36,582 nucleotides of DNA from positions 1-36,582 of the forward strand of contig JBBIVO010000010.1 of the NCBI GenBank assembly GCA_037439685.1, read 5' to 3'. The position numbers were made by a program, and so were the translations under genes. This document shows positions 17,150 through 25,218 of this stretch, in pieces. Within the stretch, counting starts at the first letter, position 1. Every line of letters begins with the position of its first letter. The notes beneath the pieces were generated by a model, which ran no database searches, was not told the DNA's origin, and saw only the letters and a program-made list of their open reading frames with translations. The stretch comes from JAGTRB01 sp037439685 (lineage in GTDB: Archaea > Thermoproteota > Bathyarchaeia > TCS64).

Positions 17150-18874
17150 ATGCGGAATAGGGCTCGAACCATCTGCCTCGGCATAGAGTCTACGGCTGAC
17201 AATCTGGGGGTAGGCATAGCCTCGTCTGAAGGAGCCATCCTAGCCAACGAGGTTAGCACCTACGTCCCTGAGGCCGGTGGCATACATCCAAGGGAGGCCG
17301 CACGCCACCATGCCATGGAGATAGGGGGGGTCATAGCTAGGGCCTTAAAGGCGGCTGGATTAGAGGCTGGAGATATCGACGTCGTAGCCTTTTCGAGGGG
17401 GCCGGGCCTGGGTCCCTGCCTAAGAACGGGAGCGACGGCTGCTAGGGCTCTAGCATCATACCTTGGAGTTCCCCTGGTGGGGGTCAACCACTGCGTCGCC
17501 CACATAGAGATAGGGCGATTATCATCCGGGGCTGAGGACCCCCTCACCCTATATGTCTCCGGTGGGAACACCATTGTCGCGGGCTTCGAGGCTGGAAGGT
17601 ACAGGGTCTACGGGGAGACCATAGATATAGCCGTCGGAAACTGCCTCGACGTCTTCGCCAGGGAGGCTGGGCTGCCATATCCCGGGGGCCCGGCCGTCGA
17701 GAGGATGGCCCTGAAGGGGGGGAGGCTCATCCCCCTGCCATATGTTGTTAAGGGGATGGACCTTAGCTTCACAGGCCTCCTAACAGCCGCGATCCAGGAG
17801 TTGAAGAGGGGCATCTGGGGGCTCGAGGATCTCTGCTTCAGCCTCCAGGAGGTTGCCTACGCCATGCTGGGAGAGGTCACGGAGAGGGCCTTAGCCCATA
17901 CCAGGAAGCCCGAGCTCCTCCTCACGGGGGGCGTTGCTGCAAATAGGAGGCTCCGCTCAATAATCCAGTCGATAGCCGAGGAGCATGGGGCAATCCCCCA
18001 CTACGTCCCAACGAGCTATGCCACCGATAACGGGGCCATGATAGCCTGGACGGGCATCCTCGCATACACCCATGGGGTGACAACGCCCTTGGAACGGAGC
18101 CATATAGATAGCGACTGGAGGCTTGACGATGTTGAGGCCCCATGGAGGAAGGGAGGCTCAAAGGCCGAGCCTACCAAGCCGATGGATATGCGGGAGGAAT
18201 GGGCTGGGCGGGATGGCCCGCCAGTTCTGATATCTAAGGGGGCCGAGGCAGACCTTTGGCTTGAAGATGACTGGAATGGTAGGAGGGTGATCATAAAGAG
18301 GAGGGTTAAGAAGAGGTATCGCCACCCAAAGCTCGATGAGGAGCTGCGAAGGTATAGGACGATCCACGAGGCTGAGATCATCCATAGGGCGAGGAGGGCT
18401 GGGGTCTCCACTCCCATAATATACCAGGTCGACACCGAGGATAAGGCCATAGTGATGCAGCATGTCGAGGGGGTGAGGGTTAGGGAAGCCCTTGAAGGCC
18501 TCGACGAGGATGATAGGAGCCGGCTCTTCAGGCTTATAGGGGCGCAGGCGGGCAGGCTCCATGGAGCTGGGATAATCCATGGAGACCTCACCACCTCCAA
18601 CATGATCTGGAATGGGAGGCAAACCTTCTTCATAGACTTCGGCCTCGCGGAGCTGTCGAAGGAGGCTGAGAAGAGGGGGGTTGACCTCCACCTGTTGAGG
18701 AGGATGCTCATGAGCACCCACTTCCACCACGTTAAAGAGCTTTCAGATGCCTTCGAGGAGGGTTACAGGAGCATAATGGGAGCTGAGGCAGATGAAGCCC
18801 TAAGGAGGATGAGGGAGATAGAGAGGAGGGGGAGATATGTCAAGAGGGGAAAGGATATGGATGTTGACGGGTAA
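17150..18874 (+). CDS. Kae1-Bud32 fusion (KEOPS tRNA t6A synthase catalytic subunit and kinase)
   Basis: 574 aa bifunctional protein. Residues 1 to about 330 are Kae1/TsaD: CLGIESTADN, HHAMEIGG, metal motif HCVAH (His114, His118), YVSGGNT, TGGVAANRRL and SYATDNGAMIAW. Residues from about 350 are the small atypical kinase Bud32: VIIKRRVKKRYRHP (ATP lysine region), IIHGDLTTSN (catalytic Asp479) and FIDFGLAE (Asp496), ending in basic residues. Together they transfer threonylcarbamoyl to A37 of ANN-decoding tRNAs. The same fusion exists in Methanocaldococcus. It overlaps the ITPase gene by 38 nt, and Pcc1 is encoded 2.5 kb downstream, in what looks like a single transcription direction. Confidence 0.97.
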   Translation: MRNRARTICLGIESTADNLGVGIASSEGAILANEVSTYVPEAGGIHPREAARHHAMEIGGVIARALKAAGLEAGDIDVVAFSRGPGLGPCLRTGATAARALASYLGVPLVGVNHCVAHIEIGRLSSGAEDPLTLYVSGGNTIVAGFEAGRYRVYGETIDIAVGNCLDVFAREAGLPYPGGPAVERMALKGGRLIPLPYVVKGMDLSFTGLLTAAIQELKRGIWGLEDLCFSLQEVAYAMLGEVTERALAHTRKPELLLTGGVAANRRLRSIIQSIAEEHGAIPHYVPTSYATDNGAMIAWTGILAYTHGVTTPLERSHIDSDWRLDDVEAPWRKGGSKAEPTKPMDMREEWAGRDGPPVLISKGAEADLWLEDDWNGRRVIIKRRVKKRYRHPKLDEELRRYRTIHEAEIIHRARRAGVSTPIIYQVDTEDKAIVMQHVEGVRVREALEGLDEDDRSRLFRLIGAQAGRLHGAGIIHGDLTTSNMIWNGRQTFFIDFGLAELSKEAEKRGVDLHLLRRMLMSTHFHHVKELSDAFEEGYRSIMGAEADEALRRMREIERRGRYVKRGKDMDVDG

Positions 18875-19433
18875 CCCCGACAAGTTCAGGGAGGGACAGC
18901 TCATCCTCTCAGAGATGGGCTTAGACCTCCACCATCTCAGGGCGGACAAGCTGGAGATACAGGCGGATGACCTGGAGGCGATAGCCTCCTACAGCCTTGG
19001 AGGGATACCCTTAGACGACCCACGCCCCATAATCGTTGAGGAGTCAGGCCTCTTCATAGAGTTCTATTCAGGATTTCCGGGCCCCTACTCCTCATACACC
19101 CTAAGGAAGATCGGATTGGATGGGGTGCTGAAGCTCATGGAGGGGGTTGAGAACAGACGGGCCCACTACAAGTCCGTGATAGCGTTAAGACATGGATGCG
19201 AGATACGCCTCTTCCAGGGCTTGGTATGGGGAAGAATATCAAAGGAGTCTAGGGGTACTGGAGGTTTCGGATACGACCCCATCTTCGTCCCCGAGGAGGG
19301 GGATGGAAGAACCTTCGGAGAGATGACCATAGATGAGAAGAACTCCATATCCCACAGGGCAAGGGCATTCAGAATGCTTGGAGCATGGCTCAAAAAATCC
19401 CTGGATAAATCGAAAATCAGACCTTATGGATAG
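18837..19433 (+). CDS. XTP/dITP diphosphatase (Ham1/RdgB family)
   Basis: 198 aa. It has the Ham1 layout: MLTGNPDKFRE at the N-terminus, ADKLEIQADDLEAIA, VEESGLFIEF, FPGPYSSYTLRKIG, GGFGYDPIFVPE, and EKNSISHRARAF. The enzyme removes inosine and xanthosine triphosphates from the nucleotide pool. One oddity: the usual (V/A)(E/D)DSGL is VEESGL, so the residue at the conserved Asp position is Glu. The start at 18837 has a strong Shine-Dalgarno-like GGAGGGGG just upstream and lies inside the end of kae1-bud32, so translation is coupled. The pairing with kae1-bud32 and rps15 is common in archaea. Confidence 0.93.
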   Translation: MSRGERIWMLTGNPDKFREGQLILSEMGLDLHHLRADKLEIQADDLEAIASYSLGGIPLDDPRPIIVEESGLFIEFYSGFPGPYSSYTLRKIGLDGVLKLMEGVENRRAHYKSVIALRHGCEIRLFQGLVWGRISKESRGTGGFGYDPIFVPEEGDGRTFGEMTIDEKNSISHRARAFRMLGAWLKKSLDKSKIRPYG

Positions 19434-19487
19434 AGTTCTTATGCTTTAAAGCGGTTTCAGATCGAGGCGGCTTCGAGAGTAAATCTT

Positions 19488-19496
19488 TATAAATAT
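19488..19496 (+). promoter_or_regulatory. TATA box upstream of rps15
   Basis: TTTATAAAT lies 50-58 nt before ATG 19546. Transcription from about 19518 would give a short leader and an independent promoter for the rps15-GAN-pcc1 unit. Confidence 0.55.
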
Positions 19497-19545
19497 AGCC
19501 GCTCTCGAATGGACAAGCCTGCTAATAGGAATCGGTCGATGGCGG

Positions 19546-19992
19546 ATGGTTGGGAAGAAGGCGCTGATGCAGGGGAGATCCCGATCGAAGAGGCCTGTCT
19601 CCAAGAGGCCTCCAGCGTGGGTTGTCTACAAGCCCGAAGAGGTAAAGGCCATGGTGATAAGCCTTGCCAGGGAGGGTAGGTCCCCAAGCGAGATCGGAAG
19701 CATCCTAAGGGATGAGCATGGGATACCCCTGGTTAAACCGATTGTAGGGGAAGGGATCGTAGAGATCCTTAGGGATGCCCAGATAGCCCCAAAGATCCCC
19801 GAGGACCTCCAGAGCATCATCTCAAGGGCGGCCAATTTAAGGAGGCATCTCGAGCGCCACCCTAAGGACTACAGCAACAAGAGGGGCCTACAACTGGCAG
19901 AGGCGAAGATATACAAGCTGGCAAGGTACTACAAGAGGAGGGGCCTCCTCCCCCCTGACTGGGAATATAGGCCTAGCATGGTCACCTTCTGA
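19546..19992 (+). CDS. rps15: Ribosomal protein S15 (uS15)
   Basis: 148 aa, the archaeal/eukaryotic length with an N-terminal extension. Recognisable parts are GRSRSKRPVSKRPPAWV, the winged-helix-like EGRSPSEIGSILRDEHGIP, and the core S15 helices RAANLRRHLERHPKDYSNKR and YKRRGLLPPDW. It binds the central domain of 16S rRNA in the small subunit. The start at 19546 places the SRSKRP element at the same distance from Met as in relatives; the internal ATG at 19567 is less likely. The GAN/RecJ gene starts 11 nt downstream. Confidence 0.97.
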   Translation: MVGKKALMQGRSRSKRPVSKRPPAWVVYKPEEVKAMVISLAREGRSPSEIGSILRDEHGIPLVKPIVGEGIVEILRDAQIAPKIPEDLQSIISRAANLRRHLERHPKDYSNKRGLQLAEAKIYKLARYYKRRGLLPPDWEYRPSMVTF

Positions 19993-20003
19993 ACGCGGCG
20001 GAG

Positions 20004-21467
20004 ATGGAACTGGAGAAGCGATTCCTGGCCTCCCTCGAAGAGGGGGTGGAACTCTACAAGAGGCATGTGGATGGGGGAGGCCCGATAAGGATAGTCTCCC
20101 ACAGCGACGCCGACGGGATAGCTGCAGGCGGGATCCTAAGCCTAACAGCCCTTAGGTCAGGGGTCCCCTTCAAGACCACCTGCGAGGTGAGGCTAGACGA
20201 GGAGATCCTCAAGGGCATCTCGGAGGAGAAGGCCCGCCTCATAATATTCTCGGATATAGGAAGCAGCTACATGGACATCATAGGAGAGTATCTCCCGGCC
20301 TCCGACGTCATGGTCCTCGACCACCACCCTCCCATAGAGGCGGAGAAGGGGAGTATAGTCCACATAAATCCCACATTACACTGCATCGACGGCTCCAGAG
20401 GGATAAGCGGCGCGGGGGTGGCATACCTCTTCTCAAGGCAGGTGGACGAAGAGAACATGGCCCTAAGCCCCCTCGGCGTGGTAGGAGCCCTCGCAGACCA
20501 GCAGGATAAGGGGGAGGGGAAATCCCTCATAGGCCTCAACAGGATGATAGAGGAGGAGGCTAGAGGATTAGGCCTCCTGGCGACGAGGGTCGATATAACC
20601 CTATTCGGATATGAGACGAGGCCCCTATATAGGGCCCTAGCCTATACCATGAACCCCTACATACCNNNNNNNNNNNNNNNNNNNNNNNNGGAGGACAGAT
20701 GCCTAGCCTTCCTAAAGGGGCTGGGGATAGAGCTGAAGAGGGAGGGGAGGTGGAGAGCCCTAAGGGATCTCTCGGAGGAGGAGAAGAGGAGCCTCTTCTC
20801 AGCCCTCTCCCAGCACATGATCCAAGAGCAGTGCGGCGTGGAGGCCATCCACGAGCTTATTGGGATGATCTACACATTCAAGAGGGAGGAGGCTTGGACC
20901 CCCATGAGGGACGGCAGGGAGTACGCCTCCCTACTGAACGCCTGCGCAAGGATGGAGAGGCCGAGCCTGGGCATAGCCATATGCCTAGGCGACAGGGGAT
21001 CGTCTGTTGAGGAGGCGGAGGCCACCCTGAACGAGTATAGGAGGAAGATAGCGGAGTACCTAGACCTCGTGAGGGAGAGGGCCACCATCATCGAGATGGA
21101 GAACATATACACCCTAAGAGCCCAGGCGGAGATAGACGACAGGATAATAGGAGTGGTTGCCTCGATCCTAATCTCAACCGGCATCCTCAAGAGGAAGATG
21201 CCGATAGTTGCGATGGCCAAGGCTGAGGGAGGCCTCATAAAGGTCTCAGGAAGGCTCACAGACGAGCTGGCCATGGAGGGGATAAACCTGGGGAAGGTGA
21301 TGATGGAGGCGGCCAAGAGGCTTGATGGGAGGGGGGGAGGCCACGACATAGCGGCGGGGGCATTCATACAGGAGATATACGAGGAAGAGTTCATCAGGCT
21401 GGTGGACCAACTTGTCGGGGAGCAAAGAAAGGCAAGAGGCCCTGATAATCCTGAGATACGGCTCTGA
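20004..21467 (+). CDS. DHH-family single-strand exonuclease, archaeal RecJ-like (GAN type)
   Basis: 487 codons, interrupted by 24 undetermined bases (20666-20689) that keep the frame. DHH motifs are HSDADGIAAGG, FSDIGSSYMD and VLDHHPPI (the DHH itself), and the DHHA1 motif GGGHDIAAGAFI is near the C-terminus. These residues bind the catalytic manganese ions. Archaeal relatives associate with GINS as a 5'-3' single-strand exonuclease at the replication fork; that role is inferred. The unread stretch falls just after NPYIP, where relatives carry a conserved Gly/Ser-rich loop. The gene sits between rps15 and pcc1, a conserved archaeal order. Confidence 0.92.
   Translation: MELEKRFLASLEEGVELYKRHVDGGGPIRIVSHSDADGIAAGGILSLTALRSGVPFKTTCEVRLDEEILKGISEEKARLIIFSDIGSSYMDIIGEYLPASDVMVLDHHPPIEAEKGSIVHINPTLHCIDGSRGISGAGVAYLFSRQVDEENMALSPLGVVGALADQQDKGEGKSLIGLNRMIEEEARGLGLLATRVDITLFGYETRPLYRALAYTMNPYIXXXXXXXXXEDRCLAFLKGLGIELKREGRWRALRDLSEEEKRSLFSALSQHMIQEQCGVEAIHELIGMIYTFKREEAWTPMRDGREYASLLNACARMERPSLGIAICLGDRGSSVEEAEATLNEYRRKIAEYLDLVRERATIIEMENIYTLRAQAEIDDRIIGVVASILISTGILKRKMPIVAMAKAEGGLIKVSGRLTDELAMEGINLGKVMMEAAKRLDGRGGGHDIAAGAFIQEIYEEEFIRLVDQLVGEQRKARGPDNPEIRL
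20666..20689. other. Assembly gap of 24 N
   Basis: Undetermined bases inside the RecJ-like gene. The length is a multiple of three and both sides read in the same frame, so the gap estimate may be correct, but eight or so residues of the protein are unknown. Confidence 0.98.
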
Positions 21468-21702
21468 GAGGGAGGCGAGGGCGGTTCACCAAGCCGTCTC
21501 ACCCGACAACAGCCAAGCACCCGAGGGCTTGACGCTCTCCTCAGAGGCCGCGGAGGGAGAACTGAGGATCTCCATCACATGCAACAGGGGGGTTAGAAGC
21601 CTCACCGCGACAATAGACGACCTCCTCTCATGCATCCAGGCAGCTGAGAGAGCGATACTAACCTTAAAGGAACCTAAAAATAAGCCTCAAAAACGAGATT
21701 AA
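21412..21702 (+). CDS. KEOPS subunit Pcc1-like protein
   Basis: 96 aa. It shows the Pcc1 alpha/beta pattern: a first strand EALIILRYGS, helix EREARAVHQAVSPDN, strands TLSSEAAEGELRISITC, and the helix TATIDDLLSCIQAAERAIL, where TIDDLL is the family hallmark. Pcc1 dimerises, bridges Kae1 units and binds tRNA in the KEOPS complex. The TTG start at 21412 lies within the last 56 nt of the RecJ-like gene and has a GGTGG stretch upstream, implying coupled translation. Kae1-Bud32 is encoded 2.5 kb upstream on the same strand, so most of KEOPS is clustered here. Confidence 0.9.
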   Translation: MSGSKERQEALIILRYGSEREARAVHQAVSPDNSQAPEGLTLSSEAAEGELRISITCNRGVRSLTATIDDLLSCIQAAERAILTLKEPKNKPQKRD

Positions 21703-21738
21703 GCATAAATCGATAATTTTAATACCGTCTAGGAAAGG

Positions 21739-22124
21739 ATGGGAGGGTATTCCAGGTTGGGCATGCTGTTGGCTGTTCTAGTCGGGTTCACAGCCATGTC
21801 CATTTTGGGGTTCATACCCGTCCTTGGACCCATCCTCGCAGGGTTCATAGCGGGGTTCTCGGCGGGGGGAGGCGCGTGGAGAGGGGCGAGGGCGGGTTTC
21901 TTCAGCGGTATCCTAGGGCTCTAATAGGCGCCATCATCCTCTCGATCCTCGGGGGTTCTGTGGGGGTGCTCTTCGCCCGGTTCCGAGGTAGTCTCCTTGG
22001 AGGCCTCGTCGGGGCCCTGGCAGGTGGCCTTTTTGGCCTCGGCCTCATCCTCCTCTCCCTTGCCAAGGCGCTCCTAGGGCTCATCGGAGGAGCTATTGGG
22101 GGAGCGTTAAGGGGAAAAGGCTGA
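21739..22124 (+). pseudogene. Small Gly-rich membrane protein (DUF5518-like) broken by a single-base frameshift
   Basis: Two overlapping frames (21739-21924 and 21876-22124) read as one hydrophobic Gly/Ala-rich protein of about 128 aa with four or more membrane segments: GFIPVLGPILAGFIAGFSAG then ALIGAIILSILGGSVGVL. The first frame ends LGL-stop and the second picks up at ALIGA. Restoring one G in the GGG at 21916-21918 gives a continuous GILGALIGAII. The pattern resembles archaeal DUF5518 proteins of unknown function. The break could be a sequencing error in a homopolymer or a real mutation. It lies just downstream of pcc1 with a short leader. Confidence 0.7.
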
Positions 22125-22270
22125 TCGACATGAGATAACATGGTAAACATATCTATAGGATGTAGCCATATTGAAAACAATATTGAAAACAACATTCAGA
22201 TCAAAGCTCCAAACTAATTTTTAACGGTTGACTCGCTATTGTCAAAAACTTCATGATTCAATTCTAGGGC

Positions 22271-22281
22271 GAGGATTATTT
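22271..22281 (+). promoter_or_regulatory. TATA-like box of the glycosylase gene
   Basis: GGATTATTTAAAAA lies about 40 nt before the TTG at 22319, with a GGGAAAGG Shine-Dalgarno-like stretch between them. Confidence 0.45.
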
Positions 22282-22318
22282 AAAAACCAGAATTAGTTAT
22301 GGGGCTGCGGGAAAGGCC

Positions 22319-23200
22319 TTGAGCTCTAAGGATAAGTGGGAGGTGGAGACAGCAATTATCGAGTTCTCCAGGGTCTTCGGCGGGGAGGCCCAAGTAGAGT
22401 TGCTATCAATGGTTGGCAGGGTGATAGAGGTGAGGTTTTCGGGGAGCATGTGTGAGACCTGCGGGGTCTCCGACTACTTCATGGACCTCGTCTACATCCT
22501 AGAGGAGGTCACTGGGATCCCCCATGCCCTCTGGCGCTATGAGGAGGGTGAGGGACCCGGCTTTCACGTCTGGATAGTTCGACTCGACTTCCTTGAGGAG
22601 CTGATGGATGTGGTGGAAAAGGTGGGGCCCCTGGTAGAGGAGAGGATGAGGATGTTCGAGGAGGCTGGAAAGGACGAGGAGAGCCTCTTCAAGGAGTTGT
22701 GCTTCTGCATCCTCACAGCAAATTATACAGCTGAGGGGGGAATGAGGATCCAGGAGGCCCTTGGAATGGGGCTGCTGACGCTGGAGAAGGAGAGGCTTTC
22801 AGAGGAGCTTAGGAGGCTGGGGCACAGACACCCGAAGGCCAGGGCCGATTACATAGTCGAGGCGAGGAGGCTCTTCGGTAGGCTTAGGGAGACCGTTAGA
22901 GGATTGGGAGAGGCGGAGGCGAGGGAATGGCTGGTCAGGGAGGTCAAGGGGCTTGGATACAAGGAGGCAAGCCACTTCCTCAGGAACACCGGGTCCACCA
23001 CCCTAGCCATCCTAGATAGGCACATTCTAAGGTTTCTGTGGTGCAAGGGGCTGATACCGAAGATTCCGAGGAGGCTTAACAAACGGCTATACACGAGGCT
23101 TGAAGCCCTTCTAAGGGCCATAGCCGAAAAAGTCGGCATAAACCCAGCGGAGCTGGACCTATACCTATGGTACCTGATGACGGGAAAGATCCTGAAATAG
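22319..23200 (+). CDS. Ogg2-type 8-oxoguanine DNA glycosylase/lyase with an extra N-terminal domain
   Basis: 293 aa. Residues from about 115 form an HhH-GPD glycosylase of the archaeal Ogg2 class: LCFCILTANYTAEGG, helix-hairpin-helix VKGLGYKEASHFLRN with catalytic Lys215, and ILDRHILRFL with Asp233, 18 residues later as in the family. It ends in a Lys, the residue Ogg2 uses to recognise 8-oxoguanine. Ogg2 alone is about 205-210 aa, so the first 110 residues are an addition. They are predicted mixed alpha/beta, contain Cys45 and Cys48 (CETCG), and are unrecognised. The enzyme excises 8-oxoG and nicks the strand in base excision repair. Confidence 0.9.
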   Translation: MSSKDKWEVETAIIEFSRVFGGEAQVELLSMVGRVIEVRFSGSMCETCGVSDYFMDLVYILEEVTGIPHALWRYEEGEGPGFHVWIVRLDFLEELMDVVEKVGPLVEERMRMFEEAGKDEESLFKELCFCILTANYTAEGGMRIQEALGMGLLTLEKERLSEELRRLGHRHPKARADYIVEARRLFGRLRETVRGLGEAEAREWLVREVKGLGYKEASHFLRNTGSTTLAILDRHILRFLWCKGLIPKIPRRLNKRLYTRLEALLRAIAEKVGINPAELDLYLWYLMTGKILK

Positions 23201-23426
23201 GGCTAAGAGCAAAACGAATTCATATTAAAACATTCATAATAGATTTTATTAAGTTTATTCTCTTTAGTTTTAACAACCTCCAACACCCATAGATATATAA
23301 AAATAAAAAACTATTACTGAATGTTATAGAGTGATTTTAATTTGTGTTTCCAAACATGATATTGAAATCATCATCTGTGAGTCGGAGGGAGATTTCAACT
23401 CTACACTTCGAGGCTTGGCATGGGGG

Positions 23427-23669
23427 CTATCGGATGAAGGACTCTCCATAGGTGATGAGTGTCACCGTGCTTCTGACATTCTCCAACTGCCTGATCTTAG
23501 TGAAAACGATACTCCTGACATTATCCATGGATTCTGCCTCTATCTCCGCGATGACATCATAGATGCCGTAAAGGGCATAGGCCTTTATAACCCCCTTCAT
23601 ACGGCTTAAAGCCTCAACCACCGCGGCCTCCTGGCCAAGCTCGGTATTCATAAGGACGAAGGCCTTCAA
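23427..23669 (-). CDS. Stand-alone Lrp/AsnC effector-binding (RAM) domain protein
   Basis: 80 aa with the beta-alpha-beta-beta-alpha-beta RAM fold and no DNA-binding domain: AFVLMNTELGQEAAVVEAL, MKGVIKAYALYGIYDVIAEIEA, then a final strand VRSTVTLITYGE. Single RAM-domain proteins bind amino acids or related ligands and can partner with full Lrp proteins. Target and ligand are unknown. A TATA-like AATATAGATAT is about 55 nt upstream on the minus strand (about 23722-23732). It is divergent from the four-gene membrane operon, which may be chance. Confidence 0.88.
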   Translation of the reverse strand: MKAFVLMNTELGQEAAVVEALSRMKGVIKAYALYGIYDVIAEIEAESMDNVRSIVFTKIRQLENVRSTVTLITYGESFIR

Positions 23670-23786
23670 GACCCCTCACCTCTAGGCGACCCAACCAGAT
23701 AACGGGTTCCAGGTTATATCTATATTTTGTGCTCCTGGGCCTTGCCTCAGTGGAGGCGGATGAGGCCATTTAAACTTTCGGATCAT

Positions 23787-23800
23787 AAAATATATATAAT
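23787..23800 (+). promoter_or_regulatory. TATA box of the four-gene membrane operon
   Basis: An AAAATATATATAAT run lies 29-42 nt before ATG 23829, giving an almost leaderless transcript. It is among the strongest-looking promoters in the window. Confidence 0.6.
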
Positions 23801-23828
23801 GGGACAGCTTTCTTTCATGTAGAAGAAA

Positions 23829-24587
23829 ATGGTTCTAAAAGGTGGATTGATCACGACTTTCGCTGCACTGTTGATCTTCATAGCCATCTACCTCTACTCC
23901 ATATACAGATCCGTCAGAGGCAGGCCTCCGAGCATCAGGAGGGTTCCTGGTCTTGATGCCCTGGAGGAGGCTATTGGGCGGGGCGTAGAGCTGGGGAAGC
24001 CCATCTACTACTCAACGGGGATGGGAAGGCTCTCTGGGGGGGATATGCCCATGACGATGGCCGCCCTCACCCTTCTAGGCCACTCAGCAAACCTCGCTAA
24101 CAGGCTTGGAGCAGAGCTGAGGTATATCGCCGCCGTGCCAGAGCTGGTCCCAGTATCCGAGGATATGCTAAGGACCGCGTATGGAGAATCCTACAAGCCG
24201 GAGCAGGTCACCTTCGTCCCATCCCAGGTGGCCCTCATGTCAGCCATCGTCGGCACCTACGAGAGGGAGAGGCCTGCAGCCAACTTCATCTTGGGGGCCC
24301 TCTACTGGGAGACCGTGGTTATAGCCGAGGCAGGGGCTAGGGCTGGAGCCATGCAGATAGGGGGGACCGGCCGCCTCTATCAGGTCCCCTTCACCGTCGC
24401 CCTCTGCGACTACAGCCTCATAGGGGAGGAGCTCCTGGCAGCTGGGGCATATGTATCGAGGGAGCCATCGCAGCTCGGCTCCATCCTAGCCTCAGACCTC
24501 ATCCGCTTCATCGTGATGGGCCTCATCGGGTTATATCTCATAGGCGCCATCATCGGGGTCGACATGACTACGATACTGAGGTTTTAG
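23829..24587 (+). CDS. DUF6754-like membrane-anchored protein (operon gene A)
   Basis: 252 aa. One N-terminal helix (residues 8-26), a soluble domain of about 190 residues, and a C-terminal hydrophobic stretch (about 226-244). Characteristic segments are RVPGLDALEEAIGRGVELGKP, ERPAANFILGALYWETVVIAEAG, AGAMQIGGTGRLYQVPF, and ALCDYSLIGEELLAAGAYVS. This is how I remember DUF6754, a family without assigned function. The domain lacks an obvious nucleotide or metal motif, though Asp, Tyr and Glu in CDYSLIGEE look functional. It is the first of four genes separated by 0-12 nt. Confidence 0.75.
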   Translation: MVLKGGLITTFAALLIFIAIYLYSIYRSVRGRPPSIRRVPGLDALEEAIGRGVELGKPIYYSTGMGRLSGGDMPMTMAALTLLGHSANLANRLGAELRYIAAVPELVPVSEDMLRTAYGESYKPEQVTFVPSQVALMSAIVGTYERERPAANFILGALYWETVVIAEAGARAGAMQIGGTGRLYQVPFTVALCDYSLIGEELLAAGAYVSREPSQLGSILASDLIRFIVMGLIGLYLIGAIIGVDMTTILRF

Positions 24588-24599
24588 GGGGGAGAAGGC

Positions 24600-25214
24600 T
24601 TGTCCTGGATAAGGAGAAGGGAGATCCCCATCCTGATCTTCGCGGTCACATTCATCGTATCATGCTTCGGATACTACCTGGATGTTCCAGTGATGGGAAA
24701 GGTCTACTCAACCCTCTTCGACTGGGTCCTTATAATGAGCAACCTAGCCCTGGGCACAGGCCTCATCGCCCTAACCCTATACCACGGCAAGAGGGTGGTC
24801 AAGAGGGATAGGGGATACCCATTCAGCATCATCGTCTTCGCCGCGCTTCTGCTCATGTTCGCAGCGGCCTATGCATCTCCAGCCTCTAGGGAGTACCTCT
24901 ACGCACAGATATACACCCCGGCGAGCATAGCGATCCTCTGCTTCGCCGGCTTCTCCGAGATCACGGGGTTGTACCGCGCGTTCAGGGTGAGGAACATCGA
25001 GGCCCTCTTCCTCGCATTAGCTGGCTTCATCCTGCTGATGCACTTCGCCCCCCTCTACGGGTTTATCCTCCCAGGGATAACCGGATTAGCCACATGGCTC
25101 CTCGACAACCCGGCCATGGGGGCGAGCAGGGGGATAATCATCGGGATAGCCATTGGGACCATAGCCATAGCCGTAAGGGTGCTCCTGGGGTATGAGAAGG
25201 CATACACGGGGTGA
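24600..25214 (+). CDS. Polytopic membrane protein of unknown function (operon gene B)
   Basis: 204 aa with six or seven predicted helices (about residues 9-27, 39-61, 74-93, 105-126, 133-156, 178-198). A short basic loop GKRVVKRDRG lies between helices 2 and 3, suggesting that loop is cytoplasmic. No conserved transporter motif is recognised. The TTG start has a GGGGGGAG Shine-Dalgarno-like stretch 7 nt upstream and lies 12 nt after gene A. Its stop is followed by the start of gene C after 4 nt. Function is inferred only from position: probably a membrane subunit of a complex with genes A, C and D. Confidence 0.8.
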   Translation: MSWIRRREIPILIFAVTFIVSCFGYYLDVPVMGKVYSTLFDWVLIMSNLALGTGLIALTLYHGKRVVKRDRGYPFSIIVFAALLLMFAAAYASPASREYLYAQIYTPASIAILCFAGFSEITGLYRAFRVRNIEALFLALAGFILLMHFAPLYGFILPGITGLATWLLDNPAMGASRGIIIGIAIGTIAIAVRVLLGYEKAYTG

Positions 25215-25218
25215 GGAG

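Noticed and set aside
18016..18730. Long minus-strand frames (190-233 codons) opposite kae1-bud32
   Set aside because: They mirror a conserved coding sequence, are rich in Ser and Leu or Pro, and show no family motifs.
23331..23609. 92-codon plus-strand frame
   Set aside because: It lies mostly opposite the RAM-domain gene, whose reading is clearly the real one.
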